Below are positions 33,138 through 43,273 of a stretch of 64,000 bases of DNA, in pieces; the first letter of the stretch is position 1, and every line of letters starts with the position of its first letter. The position numbers and the translations under genes were made by a program. The stretch is from assembly GCA_031769625.1 (NCBI GenBank), contig JAUIMM010000115.1:15546501-15610500 (forward strand), in the 5' to 3' direction. This stretch comes from Taudactylus pleione. Taxonomy: Eukaryota > Chordata > Amphibia > Anura > Myobatrachidae. Under the pieces are notes generated by a model. That model had not been told where the DNA came from, did no database searches, and saw nothing but the letters and a program-made list of their open reading frames with translations.

Positions 33138-34680
33138 ATGGGTAAAAAAACATGAAGACCTAATCGAAGACGGCTGCTCCCAAGCCATTGGGATCCTCAC
33201 TCCACCCTGACTTACGTCGATTTCTACAAATGCCAGGTTCGTCTTCGGTGGTCTCAGAGGTCCCTTCTCAACTTTCCTCCCCGGACTTGCCCTCATCATC
33301 CCAGATGGGTGATCCTGTGGATACGCCTTTGCGGGACCTCCTGATCTTACCGCCATGATGCAGCTCCTGAAATCTCTACTAACTAAACAGGATCTCCCAT
33401 CCAAACAGGACTTTGTTTGCCTCCAAGAGACAGTTCGCAAAGAAGTTGCAGCCATCCAGGCTGATTTAGCCCAGCTGACAACCAGACTAGTTTCCCTGGA
33501 AGAAAATGGGGCAACTATGGCAAAAGAACTCCAGCCATTGAAGGACACTGTCCACGGGAAGTCTAGGGGAATGCTTCTTCTACAGCAGGCATGTCAAACA
33601 TGTGGCCCAGATAAACATTTTCTGTGGCCCCAGAGTGTGGGCTCACATATATATATAATATGCAGCCCACACCCCTGCCACAATCGGAGCACAGCTCCAA
33701 TCGGGCAGTGTTTACTATTACAAGCTGGCAACAGTGGTCTCTCAAGCGATCAAAAGCCTCTGATCGCTTCAGAGGCCAGCGTTCCCAGTGATGCAGCATG
33801 CGGGTGACGTCATGTCACCTGTGCCTGCCACTATGGATCTAATTAGATCCAGTCAGTGGCAGCATCTACGTGGGATGGCATGGACTGGAGGGGTGCCCAG
33901 CGGCCGTCGAGAAGGCAAGTACTGCACAGATAGATGAGTGGGGCTTGTTCTATAGTGGGAGGGGGCATTACTAGGAGCACAACATAAGGGGCACTACTAA
34001 GGGCATTACTGGGGCAAAACATAAGGGGCATTACTGGGGGCACAACATAAGGGGCATTAATGGGGGCACAACCTAAGGGGCATTACTGGGGGCACAACAT
34101 AAGGGGCATTACTGGGGACACAACATAAGGGGCACTACTAGGGACATTACTGGGGCACTTACTAGGGCATTGCATAATGGGCACAAATTCAGGGGGCATT
34201 ACAAAAGGGGCTCTAATACAGGGTGGAATTGCATAAGGGGCACTGCATTGGTTTTTATTAATAATAAACCTTTCAAAATTGCAAGATTTTATTGTTGTTG
34301 CGGCCCACACACTCGTAGACCTTGAATATTCAGCCCGGTTGGTATTCTGAGTTTGACATGCCTGTTCTACAGCATCAACTAGATGATCTAGACAATAGAG
34401 GCCGCCGGAATAACTTACGAGATTGCGGGATCCCCGAAGATATTCTTACACAGGGCTTGATAGATGTGCTAACCAAAATTTTCAATGAGATCTTGGGGAA
34501 TGGAGAGTACACAGAGCTCTGAAGCCTCGTGGAGCTTCTACCGATAGGCCAAGAGACATTATATGCCGATTGCACTATTACACTAAAAAGAAGGAGATAC
34601 TGAAAAAAATGCATAACATAGATAATGTGGATTTCAACGGCAACCAGATCCAGAGATTTCAAGACCTCTCTTAGTAGCGC
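33138..34680 (+). pseudogene. LINE ORF1 (L1 ORF1p-like), split by hAT element
   Basis: From ATG 33138 the frame is shifted repeatedly. The recognisable part, 33355-33585, encodes a coiled-coil-like stretch (SKQDFVCLQETVRKEVAAIQADLAQLTTRLVSLEE). It resumes after the hAT at ~34373 with QLDDLDNRGRRNNLRDCGIPED, the L1 ORF1 box ExxxRRNNLRIxGIPE, then PRDIICRLHYYTKKKEIL, the C-terminal domain's PRxIIxRFxxxxxKExIL, ending near 34674. ORF1p is an RNA-binding trimer in L1 particles (family knowledge). Stops and the insertion make this copy dead. Confidence 0.78.
33586..34364. mobile_element. hAT MITE with internal minisatellite, inside LINE ORF1
   Basis: Perfect 8 bp duplication ttctacag (33578-33585 and 34365-34372). 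Ends caggcatgtcaaaca and, from the right, caggcatgtcaaact. The right half (33955-34250) is an array of ~26 bp units around ggggcattactgggggc and acaacataa. Confidence 0.94.
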
Positions 34681-35826
34681 ACTCTCCAGAAACGTTGCTT
34701 GTTAAAGCCCCTAACCGAAGTCCTTACGAACCAAGGAGCAAAGGTACAAGTGGCTTTTCCCGTTTGGTCTACAATCTTCACACAATGGCAAGACTGCTAT
34801 ATTTCGAGATCTGTCAGACCTGGTCACCTTCTGGTCGGTTCTGGGAGTAGCTGTACCTTCGCTGCCAGCTTGGGAAGAAACCTACATAGTCCCTCAGCCT
34901 CAAAAGGATGTTGCACAGGATGAGGTTTTTCAACCAGTGAGAGGTCCAAGAAGACAAAATGGGAGGAAACACCATAATGGCCTCAGCTAGTATTACCTGA
35001 TTATGTTTTAATGGCTCTCTACTCTTCTATAATTCCTCATCAGAGGAGTTGTCGACTTTGGAATTCCTAGTCGTCAGTTGTGCTTCGGGCATTTGCCTTT
35101 CACTGATAAACATTGCTTATAAGTACCTTTGCCCCTATTTTACAGGCTCCTAATGTTTCTACATGAGGAGACTTATCTCAAAAGATGAGTGGATGCTTAG
35201 TTAATATACCTCCCTAATTTTAAGAGGCAAAGGTAACTTGCCATGTCGCACCATCATTTAGGTAGCTTGTATTTTTCTATCTGAATATTTGTATTGTTTT
35301 ATATTATCCTGATGTTGAGTTTAGTAGATTGTATGCTCTTGTTGCCCATTAGTGGTTCGTGATTCATGCTTCATAATATGTATGTATGTGCAATTCAAGA
35401 TATTCTGTTTCTTAGTTATCTCCTTTTGCTGTCACCGGCACTGATGCCCACAGTGCCTCTATACCGCAGTTGTTTTTCCTAATTCATGAATGGAATCTTT
35501 TTTCTTCTTTCCATGCTTTTTAGGAGCGTTATCCATTTTGTTGGTTGTACAATTTCACCTATGATTCCCCCAGACTTTTTACTATTTTTCTTTCTTTTTT
35601 CTTTATTTACCTGTTCCTACCCTTTCTTTCCCCTCCCTCCACTGGGACTTGAAACTGATATTTGGGTTTCCAGTTATTGCTACGTCTGTCCCACACATCA
35701 GGGGTGGACAGAGCAGATGTAGCTTTCATTCAAGAAACTCACTTTCAAGAGGGCAAAGCCCCTTTCCTCCACAACCAAGATTATCCACAGGCTTACTTTA
35801 GCAATAATAGTAAGGGTAAGACATTA

Positions 35827-35998
35827 GGGGGTATATTTACTAAAGAGCAGGTTTTTCAGTGTAGATGTTGCCCATAGCAACCAGATTATACTTAACGGTT
35901 ATCTAGCACCTTCTAGTAGATGATAGTAACTAGAATCAGATTGGTTGCTATGGACAACATCTCCCCTTCTATAAACCCACACTTTAGTAAATATACCC
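35827..35998. mobile_element. Small MITE with TTA duplication in LINE ORF2
   Basis: Ends gggggtatatttactaaag and, from the right, gggtatatttactaaag, flanked by tta (35824-35826 and 35999-36001). The 172 bp interior is itself palindromic (atgttgcccatagcaacca / tggttgctatggacaacat). LINE coding sequence continues on either side. Confidence 0.9.
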
Positions 35999-36339
35999 TT
36001 AGGTGTTGCAATTCTTTTCCACTGCCACCTTCCTCTGTCTAACATTGAAACTCATGTCCTTATTGAAGGTAGAGGATTGTTGTTTATATGTATGATTCAC
36101 AACCAACTTTTTACATTCGTCAATTTTTTCCCACGAATTTGCAAAAACCTGCATTTCTAAATCGTGTGTTTGAACAGGTTGACGCGTTGAAGTCTGGGGT
36201 TTTGGTTCGGTGATCTTAAATTGGATTTTTCACCCTGCCCTAGACTCGTCATCTACATCTTCCACCCATCCAGATTAGTGATATCGCAATGTTGGTCACT
36301 CATTGCATGAACATCAGCTAGTAGACACATGGAGACTGA

Positions 36340-36575
36340 GGGCCTGATTCAGAGCCGGACGCTCTGACCAGAGCGCTCGCTCTGAATCAGGGACCTCCTC
36401 CATGAAAATGGAGTGTCCTCCTGGACGCTCATATAGCTGTGGGTCACCACCCACAGCATATACGAGCGTCCAAAAAGATGGTCGCGATGGTCTTGACCAT
36501 CGGACTTGCGACGGGGACCCTGCAGTAGGGTCTCCCTGCCACAAGCCCTGGAGTGATTTTGGCTCTATCAGAACA
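36340..36575. mobile_element. Hairpin-chain Harbinger MITE, right end deleted
   Basis: It starts gggcctgattcag after tga and runs through the terminal hairpin (gagccggacgctctg...gctctgaatcaggg), catgaaaatgg, atacgagcg and cgcgatggtc blocks, in reverse order relative to the copies at 24.1 and 28.4 kb. Similarity ends at ~36565-36575 near ttttggctctatcagaac, so the other terminus and duplication are lost. Confidence 0.85.
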
Positions 36576-37050
36576 TTGGCTCTATCACAAAACATTGGGA
36601 GGGGGACCTTGGCATGGATATCAGTATCCCTAAATGGAGGTCCATCTTTGAAAAGTCTTGGAGTAGCTCCAGTAATATACTAACTCTTGAGACTCATTTT
36701 AAGGTCATGTCTCGTTGGTGTCGATGTCCGTCCACCCTATCCAAGATGTATCCTGGAGTACCTACGAGTTCTTGGAGATGCAATGCGGACTTGGGGTCTC
36801 CACTCCATATTTGGTGGTCCTGCCACCAAAATTTTTTCCTATATTTCATTTCTTGGCCTTTTTTACTATCTTTCTTGTTTGGAATATATATTTTATTTTA
36901 AGTAGGAAATTTTATGTAATTTTGACTATGCTGATACACAGTGGTTGTTTGTTTTTATAATATGAATCCAATTCATTTGGATGTAGACATGTGTATTATT
37001 ATATAAGTTTCTTGCTAGTCTTGTTACATAGATAATTTCTTTGTCCACAA

Positions 37051-37487
37051 AAATGTAAATACTACTTGCAAAAAAAATCCCCAACATGTAGGCTGCATGG
37101 AGCACTTTGAATAAATGTAATTACATGTAAGAATAATCCCCTTTTTCCCTCAGTCCTCCTTGGCAGCCTTACTATAAAGATTTACCCAAGCAATAATATA
37201 GGAAGGACTAAAAATAACAGTGAGAGCATTCAAAGCTATATTGTATGGGGCTTAATTAAAGACATTTTATGTCATTGCTCCTTGAAGAACTCTAATTCCA
37301 AAATTGGTGTCTGAAACATTTAAAGTGTAGTGACTGTTATAGCCTTTCCTACCTTTGAGATTAACACAGTGTTGGGATAATCTGGCACTTTATGTCCTTT
37401 TTAATACACAAACACAATGATTTCCTGATCTCTCTAGAGATACTTTTAAATCAGCCCTTGTATAATTTGTGTAACGAGACTGATTTT
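37051..37487. other. No gene seen
   Basis: AT-rich; possibly LINE 3' sequence, but no tail was identified. Confidence 0.4.
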
Positions 37488-37914
37488 TTTTTAATTCAGA
37501 ATCAGATTACTCCACAGGATCTCAAACTCCCCAGACCTTAATCCCATTGAGAACTTGTGGTCAATTCTCAAGAGGCTGGTGGACAAACAAAACCCCACAA
37601 ATTCTGACAAACTCCAAGCATTGATTAGGCAAGAATGGGCGGCCATCAGTCAGTATGTGGCCCAAAAGTTGATTGACAGCATGCCAGGGCGAATTGCAGA
37701 GGTCTTGAAAAAGAAGGGTCAACACTGCAAATATTGACTCTTTGCATAAACTTAATATAATTGTCAATAAAAGCCTTTGACACTTATGAAATGCTTGTAA
37801 TTTTACTTCAGTATACCATAGTAACATTTAACAAAAAGGTCTAAAAACACTGAAGCCGCAAACTTTGTGAAAACCAATACTTGTGTCATTCTCAAAACTT
37901 TTGGCCATGGCTGT
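37488..37914 (+). pseudogene. Second Tc1-like element, 3' remnant
   Basis: The frame from ~37520 reads NSPDLNPIENLWSILKRLVD, the Tc1 motif with the third catalytic residue (Glu), and continues to a stop at 37736-37738 (...GQHCKY). It is followed by a right terminal repeat ending cttttggccatggctgta. The family differs from the element at 12.5 kb. All upstream transposase sequence and the left repeat are missing. Confidence 0.82.
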
Positions 37915-38078
37915 ATATAAGAGATCCAATCTGATTGATAAAGGCCAGGGTTCTTCTTATAACATTGTGTGAGTGATTGTGAACAAGGGTCTTCTTTGCC
38001 ATGATGGTAGAAATGCCATTATCCCTTACTCAGATGAAGTAGGTGAAATACATGGCTGGAAGAGAGAATCCACAATGA

Positions 38079-38677
38079 TGGCCTGATTCAGAGCTGCTCG
38101 TAAGCGGCCGCTCGTTCGCTCCGAGCGATGTTCGCACATCTGCGCATGCGTATGGGTCATAATGCGCATGCGCCAACCAGTCATTGCGGTCGGAAATCGT
38201 GCGCTCGCAAAACAGCGAGGGCCTGCTAATTTGAGTGACAGAATGAGGCGTTTGTGGGTGTTAACAGGGGAAGGTGCTTGAAAACGGGGAGTGGAGATCT
38301 GAACACATGCGTGCCAAACGGTCAAAACGGGCGTTTAATGGGTGTGCATAATTAACAAAGCAGCGTCATCGACCACGTCACTCAGTTGTCTTTTAGCCTG
38401 AACTGCTCGCAGTGATTGCGGGAAGTAAAACCTACCACAAGCACTGCGAGCAGTTCAGACGCGTTTCGATGTACTCGATTAATCTAATAAATAGCAGAGA
38501 TGACGTATGATGCGAACAGCCAGGGGGCGTCTTTACAAAATAGCGAGCGCATGTTTCGTTCGCTCACTCAGACATAGAGGCGTCAACAGACCGCAAAGAG
38601 CGAGCGCTCAATTTAAATAGTCGCCCCCTTTTTCTGAACGACCATTCGCAAATAGCGTCCGGCTCTGAATCAGGCCC
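38079..38677. mobile_element. Harbinger MITE resembling the 55-62.6 kb element, TGA duplication
   Basis: Ends tggcctgattcag and, from the right, gggcctgattcag, flanked by tga (38076-38078 and 38678-38680). Its left ~200 bp follow the left end of the large element (gctcg repeats, ctgcgcatgcg, a gacagaa..ggcgtt..gggtgtt block), and its right part follows the right end (gagcgag then aatttaaata). An internal palindrome ctgaactgctcgcagtg / cactgcgagcagttcag is present. Confidence 0.88.
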
Positions 38678-40144
38678 TGAATCCCTGATCATTTCTGATA
38701 GAAGAAGTGAGGCAATTTGGTGCTGTGTTGCCATCAGGTCAATCTGTGGACATTCAAAACTTATTATCAATAACTGGAATACCTCCAGATTTAATTTCCA
38801 TTCTCCCGGCAAAACCTTCTTCTGACTGAGGACATCTACAATAAAATTGAGCCTGATACAGGGAGAGTCGCAAGAGAAAATAAATTCTACTCTGCCTAGA
38901 CCATTATCCTTGCCATCTCACCCATCAGTTGTGTTTCTGGTACCTCATGGAAGTTTAGGTATGCCACTACGATCAGATTGTTGGAAAACACCTTTAAGTG
39001 TCTTCCTAGTAACACAGGCTGAAAAGGAATGATTACCTTGCAGACCATTCTTAGTAAATTTGAGGGCAATGTCTTCTCTCGTAAGGTTCAAACACCATGC
39101 TACTTGTGCTAATAGGTATGCTTCCCATCATGGAATACTCATATCTGTTGTCAAGAGCAAATATTGTAGTTGAGGGAGGGAACTTGTTCTGTTCCTTAAT
39201 TCCACACTTCTCACTGAGAGATTTCATGGTGGACAGTTCTAATAGCATCACCATTTTCTCATGTGCCATCTTCTCCATGAACTGTATCTATAGTTGAGGA
39301 AAACATTCCTGACAATGTAGTGCTTGCAGACTTAAATGTTGTGTTGTGACTGGACTAGGGCTGGCAGTTTACAAATGTACATGCAATTTTATTCTGATTA
39401 CACCAGCATGTCCTGAAAATGTTTATTTGTACTCCAAGACTTTTTTCCTAATGTATGACCCATCCGTGATCTTGCAGGATCCACTCTGGCGTGAAGGATT
39501 TCTCTTGATTTTCATTCAAATCAGAAGATTACTGTGACATGGCCATATTGCTATATTCTGATTTCTTAACTCTATAAGAGTGACCAGGATTTAGTGGTGT
39601 TGGCAACTGAAACACTGGATTTATGATTGCCTGTGATAAACAAGATGCTGTCAATTGGAATATGAAAATAGGCATCTTGGAGAAGTATGGAGGGCAAGAA
39701 AACAACTTTCTTTACCCTGATTAGGATTTAATTTATTTACAATCCTGTAGTACAGTATTTTACTTGGATCTTCAAGCAAAATAGCATTTCTAGAGGACAA
39801 ACCTGCTACAGCTGTGTCCACTTTAGGAACCATACATAAATTTATAACTGGATACATCCTTTGAATTCTAGAATGGTTACCTCAACACTTGTCCAGGAAC
39901 TCACTGGAGATTGCACAGCTAAAAGGTAATTGATGATTCTTTGGATGATGCCATCTTTCTTTATCTCTGAAGTTATAAAAAAGCTCCTTAGAAGCTTCCA
40001 CTCCATACTGTCTAGGCTATTGCTTACCAAGTCCATAACTTCTGGCTTTTTTAAAGTGCTGTCGAGAGGAAGAGGAAACAAAAAGTCCTTCTAAGGTCCT
40101 GTAGCAAATAAAGGACCTTAAAATAAAATACTGAGATACGTTCA

Positions 40145-40370
40145 ATATCCCGGCACAGTCGGAATCCAGACGCCTGCATCCCGAAGGTAAGTAGCGGGGT
40201 TAGGCTTAGGCTCTAGGGGGAGGGTTAGGTTTAGGGTGTGGGGAGGGGGAGGTTAGGTTTAGGCACTAGGGGAGGTTAGGTTTATCTTAACCCTGTCGAA
40301 ATGCCAGCGTCGGGATTTTGACCGTTGGGATCCCGAGCACCAGCATCCCGTACCCATCCCGGATATACCA
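40145..40370. repeat. Dispersed repeat with TTAGG-type minisatellite, copy 3
   Basis: cggcacagtcggaatcc, cccgaaggtaagtag, then ggttaggtttaggc units, closing with cgggattttgaccgttggga and cccgtacccatcccgg. Same plan as at 3.6 and 22.5 kb. It interrupts DIRS-like gag sequence. Confidence 0.65.
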
Positions 40371-40518
40371 CCTATGATTTTCTGAATCATCAAACCAAAT
40401 CGATCATCAAAGATAAAAGTGCCTTCAAAGGGAAGTTTGTTCAAACTATGCTTGAACTGCCAATCTACCACAAACTGATGCAGCCAAAGGGCTCTTATGG
40501 TGTCCACTGCATTTATTG

Positions 40519-40520
<2 letters not shown>

Positions 40521-40557
<37 letters not shown>
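40521..40557. repeat. (ATA)n microsatellite
   Basis: About twelve uninterrupted ata/taa trinucleotide repeats. Confidence 0.95.
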
Positions 40558-40558
<1 letters not shown>

Positions 40559-40872
40559 CTAACTTACCAGCCATTATTCTTTTGCTGTAAAATAAGGTCA
40601 AGGAATCTCTTCTTAATTTCAAAGCTCCCAGTACTCTCACTTTTAACACCATCCAGGAAGTTAGAAATCTCAGAGGAGTTTTTTAAAAAGATTTGCCCTT
40701 GTGATCCATGGAAAAAAGGTTTCTCTCTTAAACATAGCCCATAGTATAAATGAGTTTTTAAGGTTAATATTTCCCTATACAATGAACTACCATATTTTAG
40801 TCTAAGCCTGCTACTTGACAAATACACAACAGTTCATATAGATTTTATAGGCAAAATATAACCAGTCAACTG

Positions 40873-41296
40873 TGTGGCCCTATACATTAGCAATCAATTG
40901 GTACAATTCTGCGTTTTGCAGATTATTATGTAAAAAAAAACCAAAAAACAAAAACTGCAATGTATGAGGTTTACAGATCGCAGTTTACACCCAAAAAGTT
41001 ATTGGAATTGGTTAATTAGGTTGTCCAACATGTTGGATTTCAGAGACCAATCGGGGCTGTAGATTGCTAGTTTCTGGTAACAATCTGCCAATTTGCAGAC
41101 CATTACTATTAAAATTATGAGCCTTTAAAGATTGGCAGATCTGTCTTTTCTGAAAATGATCTGCAATCACTGAAAATATCTTTAAAATATGGGCTCAGAT
41201 TGGTGGATTGGGGAATTTTTATATTGGTAAAAAAAAGCAAATGACAATGTGTGAATCGTTTTTTTTGTGATTGCTGATGTATTGTATGGACCCCTT
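40873..41296. mobile_element. Probable MITE
   Basis: Left tggccctatacattagcaat and, from the right, ggggtccatacaatacatca then gcaatca form imperfect inverted ends. An inner pair aatctgccaat / attggcagat (41092-41151) is also inverted. No clear target duplication was seen. Confidence 0.5.
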
Positions 41297-41434
41297 AACA
41301 TGTCAACAAAATATTGGGCTTATGCATTTTATTATTTGCATCACACCCACCTTATTAACCCATGACCATTCTAAACTGCATATTCCTCACCTTGTAAAAC
41401 ACAAGTAGGAATGATTCAGTTCCTCAAAAATGTT

Positions 41435-41440
41435 TTTATT
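41435..41440 (-). terminator. Candidate CDYL polyadenylation signal
   Basis: AATAAA on the minus strand (tttatt on the plus strand), the most distal of several in the repeat-free stretch after the stop codon. Confidence 0.35.
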
Positions 41441-42877
41441 TTAAATGCATAAAACAATAAATCACAAAACCTTCCAGGACAGTAATAAGTATGTTAAGAA
41501 AAATTAGTTTTATTTTAGCCAATTTCATTGCTGAATATTTAAAAAAAAAAAAAAAACTTTACAGACTGTACACTTTATATCTTTAATCTTTAGAACAAAG
41601 CACAGGTCCAATGAATGTAACGCTGTATCAATGCTGCAATTGCTATATCAACCCAGCTAAAGGCAGATTTACACTGGGAGCAGCTCTCCAACAAGAATGG
41701 GAGATGGTCAGTTTGAAGTAAAAATGTAAAAACTGTACAAAAATAAGATTGATTACTTTTCTTCATACATTCAACTAATTTGCAAGAACAGATATCTTCG
41801 TATTAATAGTAATCTGCCATCACAAATCAATTTTACACTCCAGAAATAATGGCACATTTCATTTATTTACAAGACATACTTGTTGTCTACACTATACATA
41901 AAAAAGTAAAATATATTTGCAATTTATATAGTGTATTGATAAAAAAAAGCAAGAATTGAATAGCACACTCCTAACGGAAAGGTAGTTTTGGGTGGGTATT
42001 TTGCAATTCAATAGTGTACCAAAATTAACTTATTAAATAAAATATATTCTAGTGAAACCTAAAATTTATACATGTATGAACATAAAATTATTTTTGGTGT
42101 AATACATTACCTGCAAACAACTATGAAGATTCACCAGGAACTAAAAAGTTACATAAAATTGCTTCTGTAGAGTGAATGAACCTCAACCTTAAACATAAGA
42201 TAAAATCAGTGACTTGTTAATACTGCATCACACAAAGAAAAATATGTTAACAGTGGTTTCTTCATGCTAAGTTAAAATGAACTAGACGTGTTCCTGACAG
42301 CATGAAGATATTTTCTTTTACATTTTATTAGCATGTCCTGAGAACACACACACACACTTTTTGGGGAGTGGGGAGGTGGGGTTGTTAAAATGCATCCGTA
42401 AACATTTATAGTCTTGTGGGAATTGTTTTCTGAAGCCATTAAAAAACAAAAAAAGTTCATAGCTGAGGTATTTTACCTTCTTCTGAAACAAAGTATTGCG
42501 TCAGTCCTACCTCAGTGGGTAATGAAAGTAAGGGCTTGCTGCTACCCGTTTTCATTTTAAATATATATTTATATTTTTATATATATAATATGAACAAAAA
42601 AATAAGCATTTTCCAGATTTCCCTGTCACACATACAGTTTTTCATAGATCTCTTCTTGGTACAAACCAATGATCAAGACGTGGATTGCTAAGAATCTAAA
42701 GAACACTCCATGCCTTGTGCCTTAGAACAATTGATGGCAGGCTTTAGTTGATCTGTTAAAAAAAAAATATATAACCTTTAAATAATCTATGGCATCACAA
42801 ATAGAAAGATGTCCCATTAAGTGTTTCAAGGCTACTTCATAAAACAAGCCATGTTTCTCTTTTGTTGTTTTTTTTTT
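41435..42877 (-). other. CDYL: CDYL 3' UTR (inferred)
   Basis: AT-rich sequence downstream of the CDYL stop with no recognised transposon. Minus-strand AATAAA signals occur at 42324-42329, 41872-41877 (approximate), 41508-41513 and 41435-41440. The last would give a ~1.4 kb UTR. Which is used cannot be read from sequence. A short CA run lies at 42345-42356. Confidence 0.45.
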
Positions 42878-43036
42878 TTAGAATTCATCAATTTTCCTTT
42901 GCAAGTATTTCAGCATAGAGTCCATTCCTTGAGCAGATCCCCAGATCTTCTTAAGTACTTCACACTCTCTTTCATTTGTCTCTTCCAAATCTCCCCTCAT
43001 AACATTCCGGACTAAAGCTTTGGATTCTTCAAGTAC
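42878..43036 (-). CDS. CDYL: CDYL, last coding exon (C-terminus and stop)
   Basis: It encodes 52 residues then TAA (42878-42880). It reads VLEESKALVR... and ends KYLQRKIDEF, the C-terminus I recognise for vertebrate CDYL; CDYL2 has a different tail. It forms the C-terminal helices of the crotonase-like fold that take part in oligomerisation (family knowledge). The acceptor is TTAG before GTACTT, phase 0 with the previous exon. The intron upstream is only 93 bp, unusually short beside the multi-kilobase introns elsewhere in the gene. A stretch after LVR (NVMRGDLEETNE) differs most from the mammalian protein as I know it. Confidence 0.96.
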   Translation of the reverse strand, partial: VLEESKALVRNVMRGDLEETNERECEVLKKIWGSAQGMDSMLKYLQRKIDEF

Positions 43037-43129
43037 CTAATAAAATAAACAAAACAAATTATTTGCAATTACTCTATAATCTTCAGTCGCAACATAATCA
43101 ACTACGCTTAAAAGTTAAATTCAACATAC

Positions 43130-43273
43130 TACTGGATTGCAGGTCACTAGTTCTTTAATGCGAACCATAACTTCTTGTGTGAATGTCCCAGGCCAGAACA
43201 CCTGAGAAACCAGACCTTTTGCACAGGCTTCTTGTGCAGTCAGCTTTCTTCCACTGAGTAGCATCTCATTCGC
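43130..43273 (-). CDS. CDYL: CDYL exon, crotonase domain (48 residues)
   Basis: Phase 0 at both ends. It reads ANEMLLSGRKLTAQEA, then KGLVSQVFWPG and TFTQEVMVRIKEL, the conserved second half of the enoyl-CoA hydratase-like fold (the AxxMLLTGxxLxAxEAxxxGLVxxV motif of the crotonase superfamily). Splice sites are CTTCAG/GCGAAT and CCAGTA/GTATGT. The intron above (4,738 bp) carries a decayed LINE and a MITE. Confidence 0.97.

Larger units (their letters stand above)
35690..36850 (+). pseudogene. LINE ORF2 remnants: endonuclease start and C-terminus
   Basis: At 35704 the frame reads VDRADVAFIQETHFQEGKAP, the L1 apurinic endonuclease box with catalytic Glu (xIxxIQETHL). After a nested MITE it continues with GVAILFH and VLIEGRGLLFICMIH (36002-36100), and LVDTWR at ~36325. 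The sequence then meets a truncated MITE and resumes at ~36600 with the ORF2 C-terminus (RWCRCPSTLSKMYPG, CNADLGSPLHIWWSC; family CxRxCGxxGTxxHxWWxC). The whole reverse transcriptase between these points is deleted. Confidence 0.78.
32050..37050 (+). mobile_element. L1/Tx1-type LINE, multiply interrupted
   Basis: The plus-strand order is a gc-rich 5' region (~32.05-33.1 kb), ORF1 pieces (33.14-34.68 kb), ORF2 endonuclease pieces (35.69-36.34 kb) and an ORF2 C-terminal piece (36.60-36.85 kb). The reverse transcriptase is missing. Insertions at 33586-34364 (hAT), 35827-35998 (TTA MITE) and 36340 (hairpin-chain MITE) give a relative chronology. The outer limits are estimates. Confidence 0.7.
37930..40830 (-). 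pseudogene. Decayed DIRS-like retrotransposon
   Basis: Minus-strand pieces separated by stops: TIRALWLHQFVVDWQFK and LPFEGTFIFDDRFGLMIQKI (40507-40385), like the DIRS gag ALWLRxWxAD and LPFEGxxLFGxxLD motifs; KVDTAVAGLSSRN at ~39820; and PGEWKLNLEVFQLL...CPQIDLMATQH (38812-38700), like the RNase H/recombinase junction of DIRS (compare DLMASQHNHKL at 17.5 kb). A TTAGG-type repeat and a Harbinger MITE are inserted. It is far older than the copy at 15.9 kb. Confidence 0.55.

Noticed and set aside
33355..33807. 150-codon plus-strand gene
   Set aside because: The first half is LINE ORF1; the second half runs into the hAT element inserted at 33586, an accidental fusion.
37555..37737. Small independent gene of 60 codons
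   Set aside because: It is the C-terminal end of a truncated Tc1-type transposase followed by the transposon's right terminal repeat.
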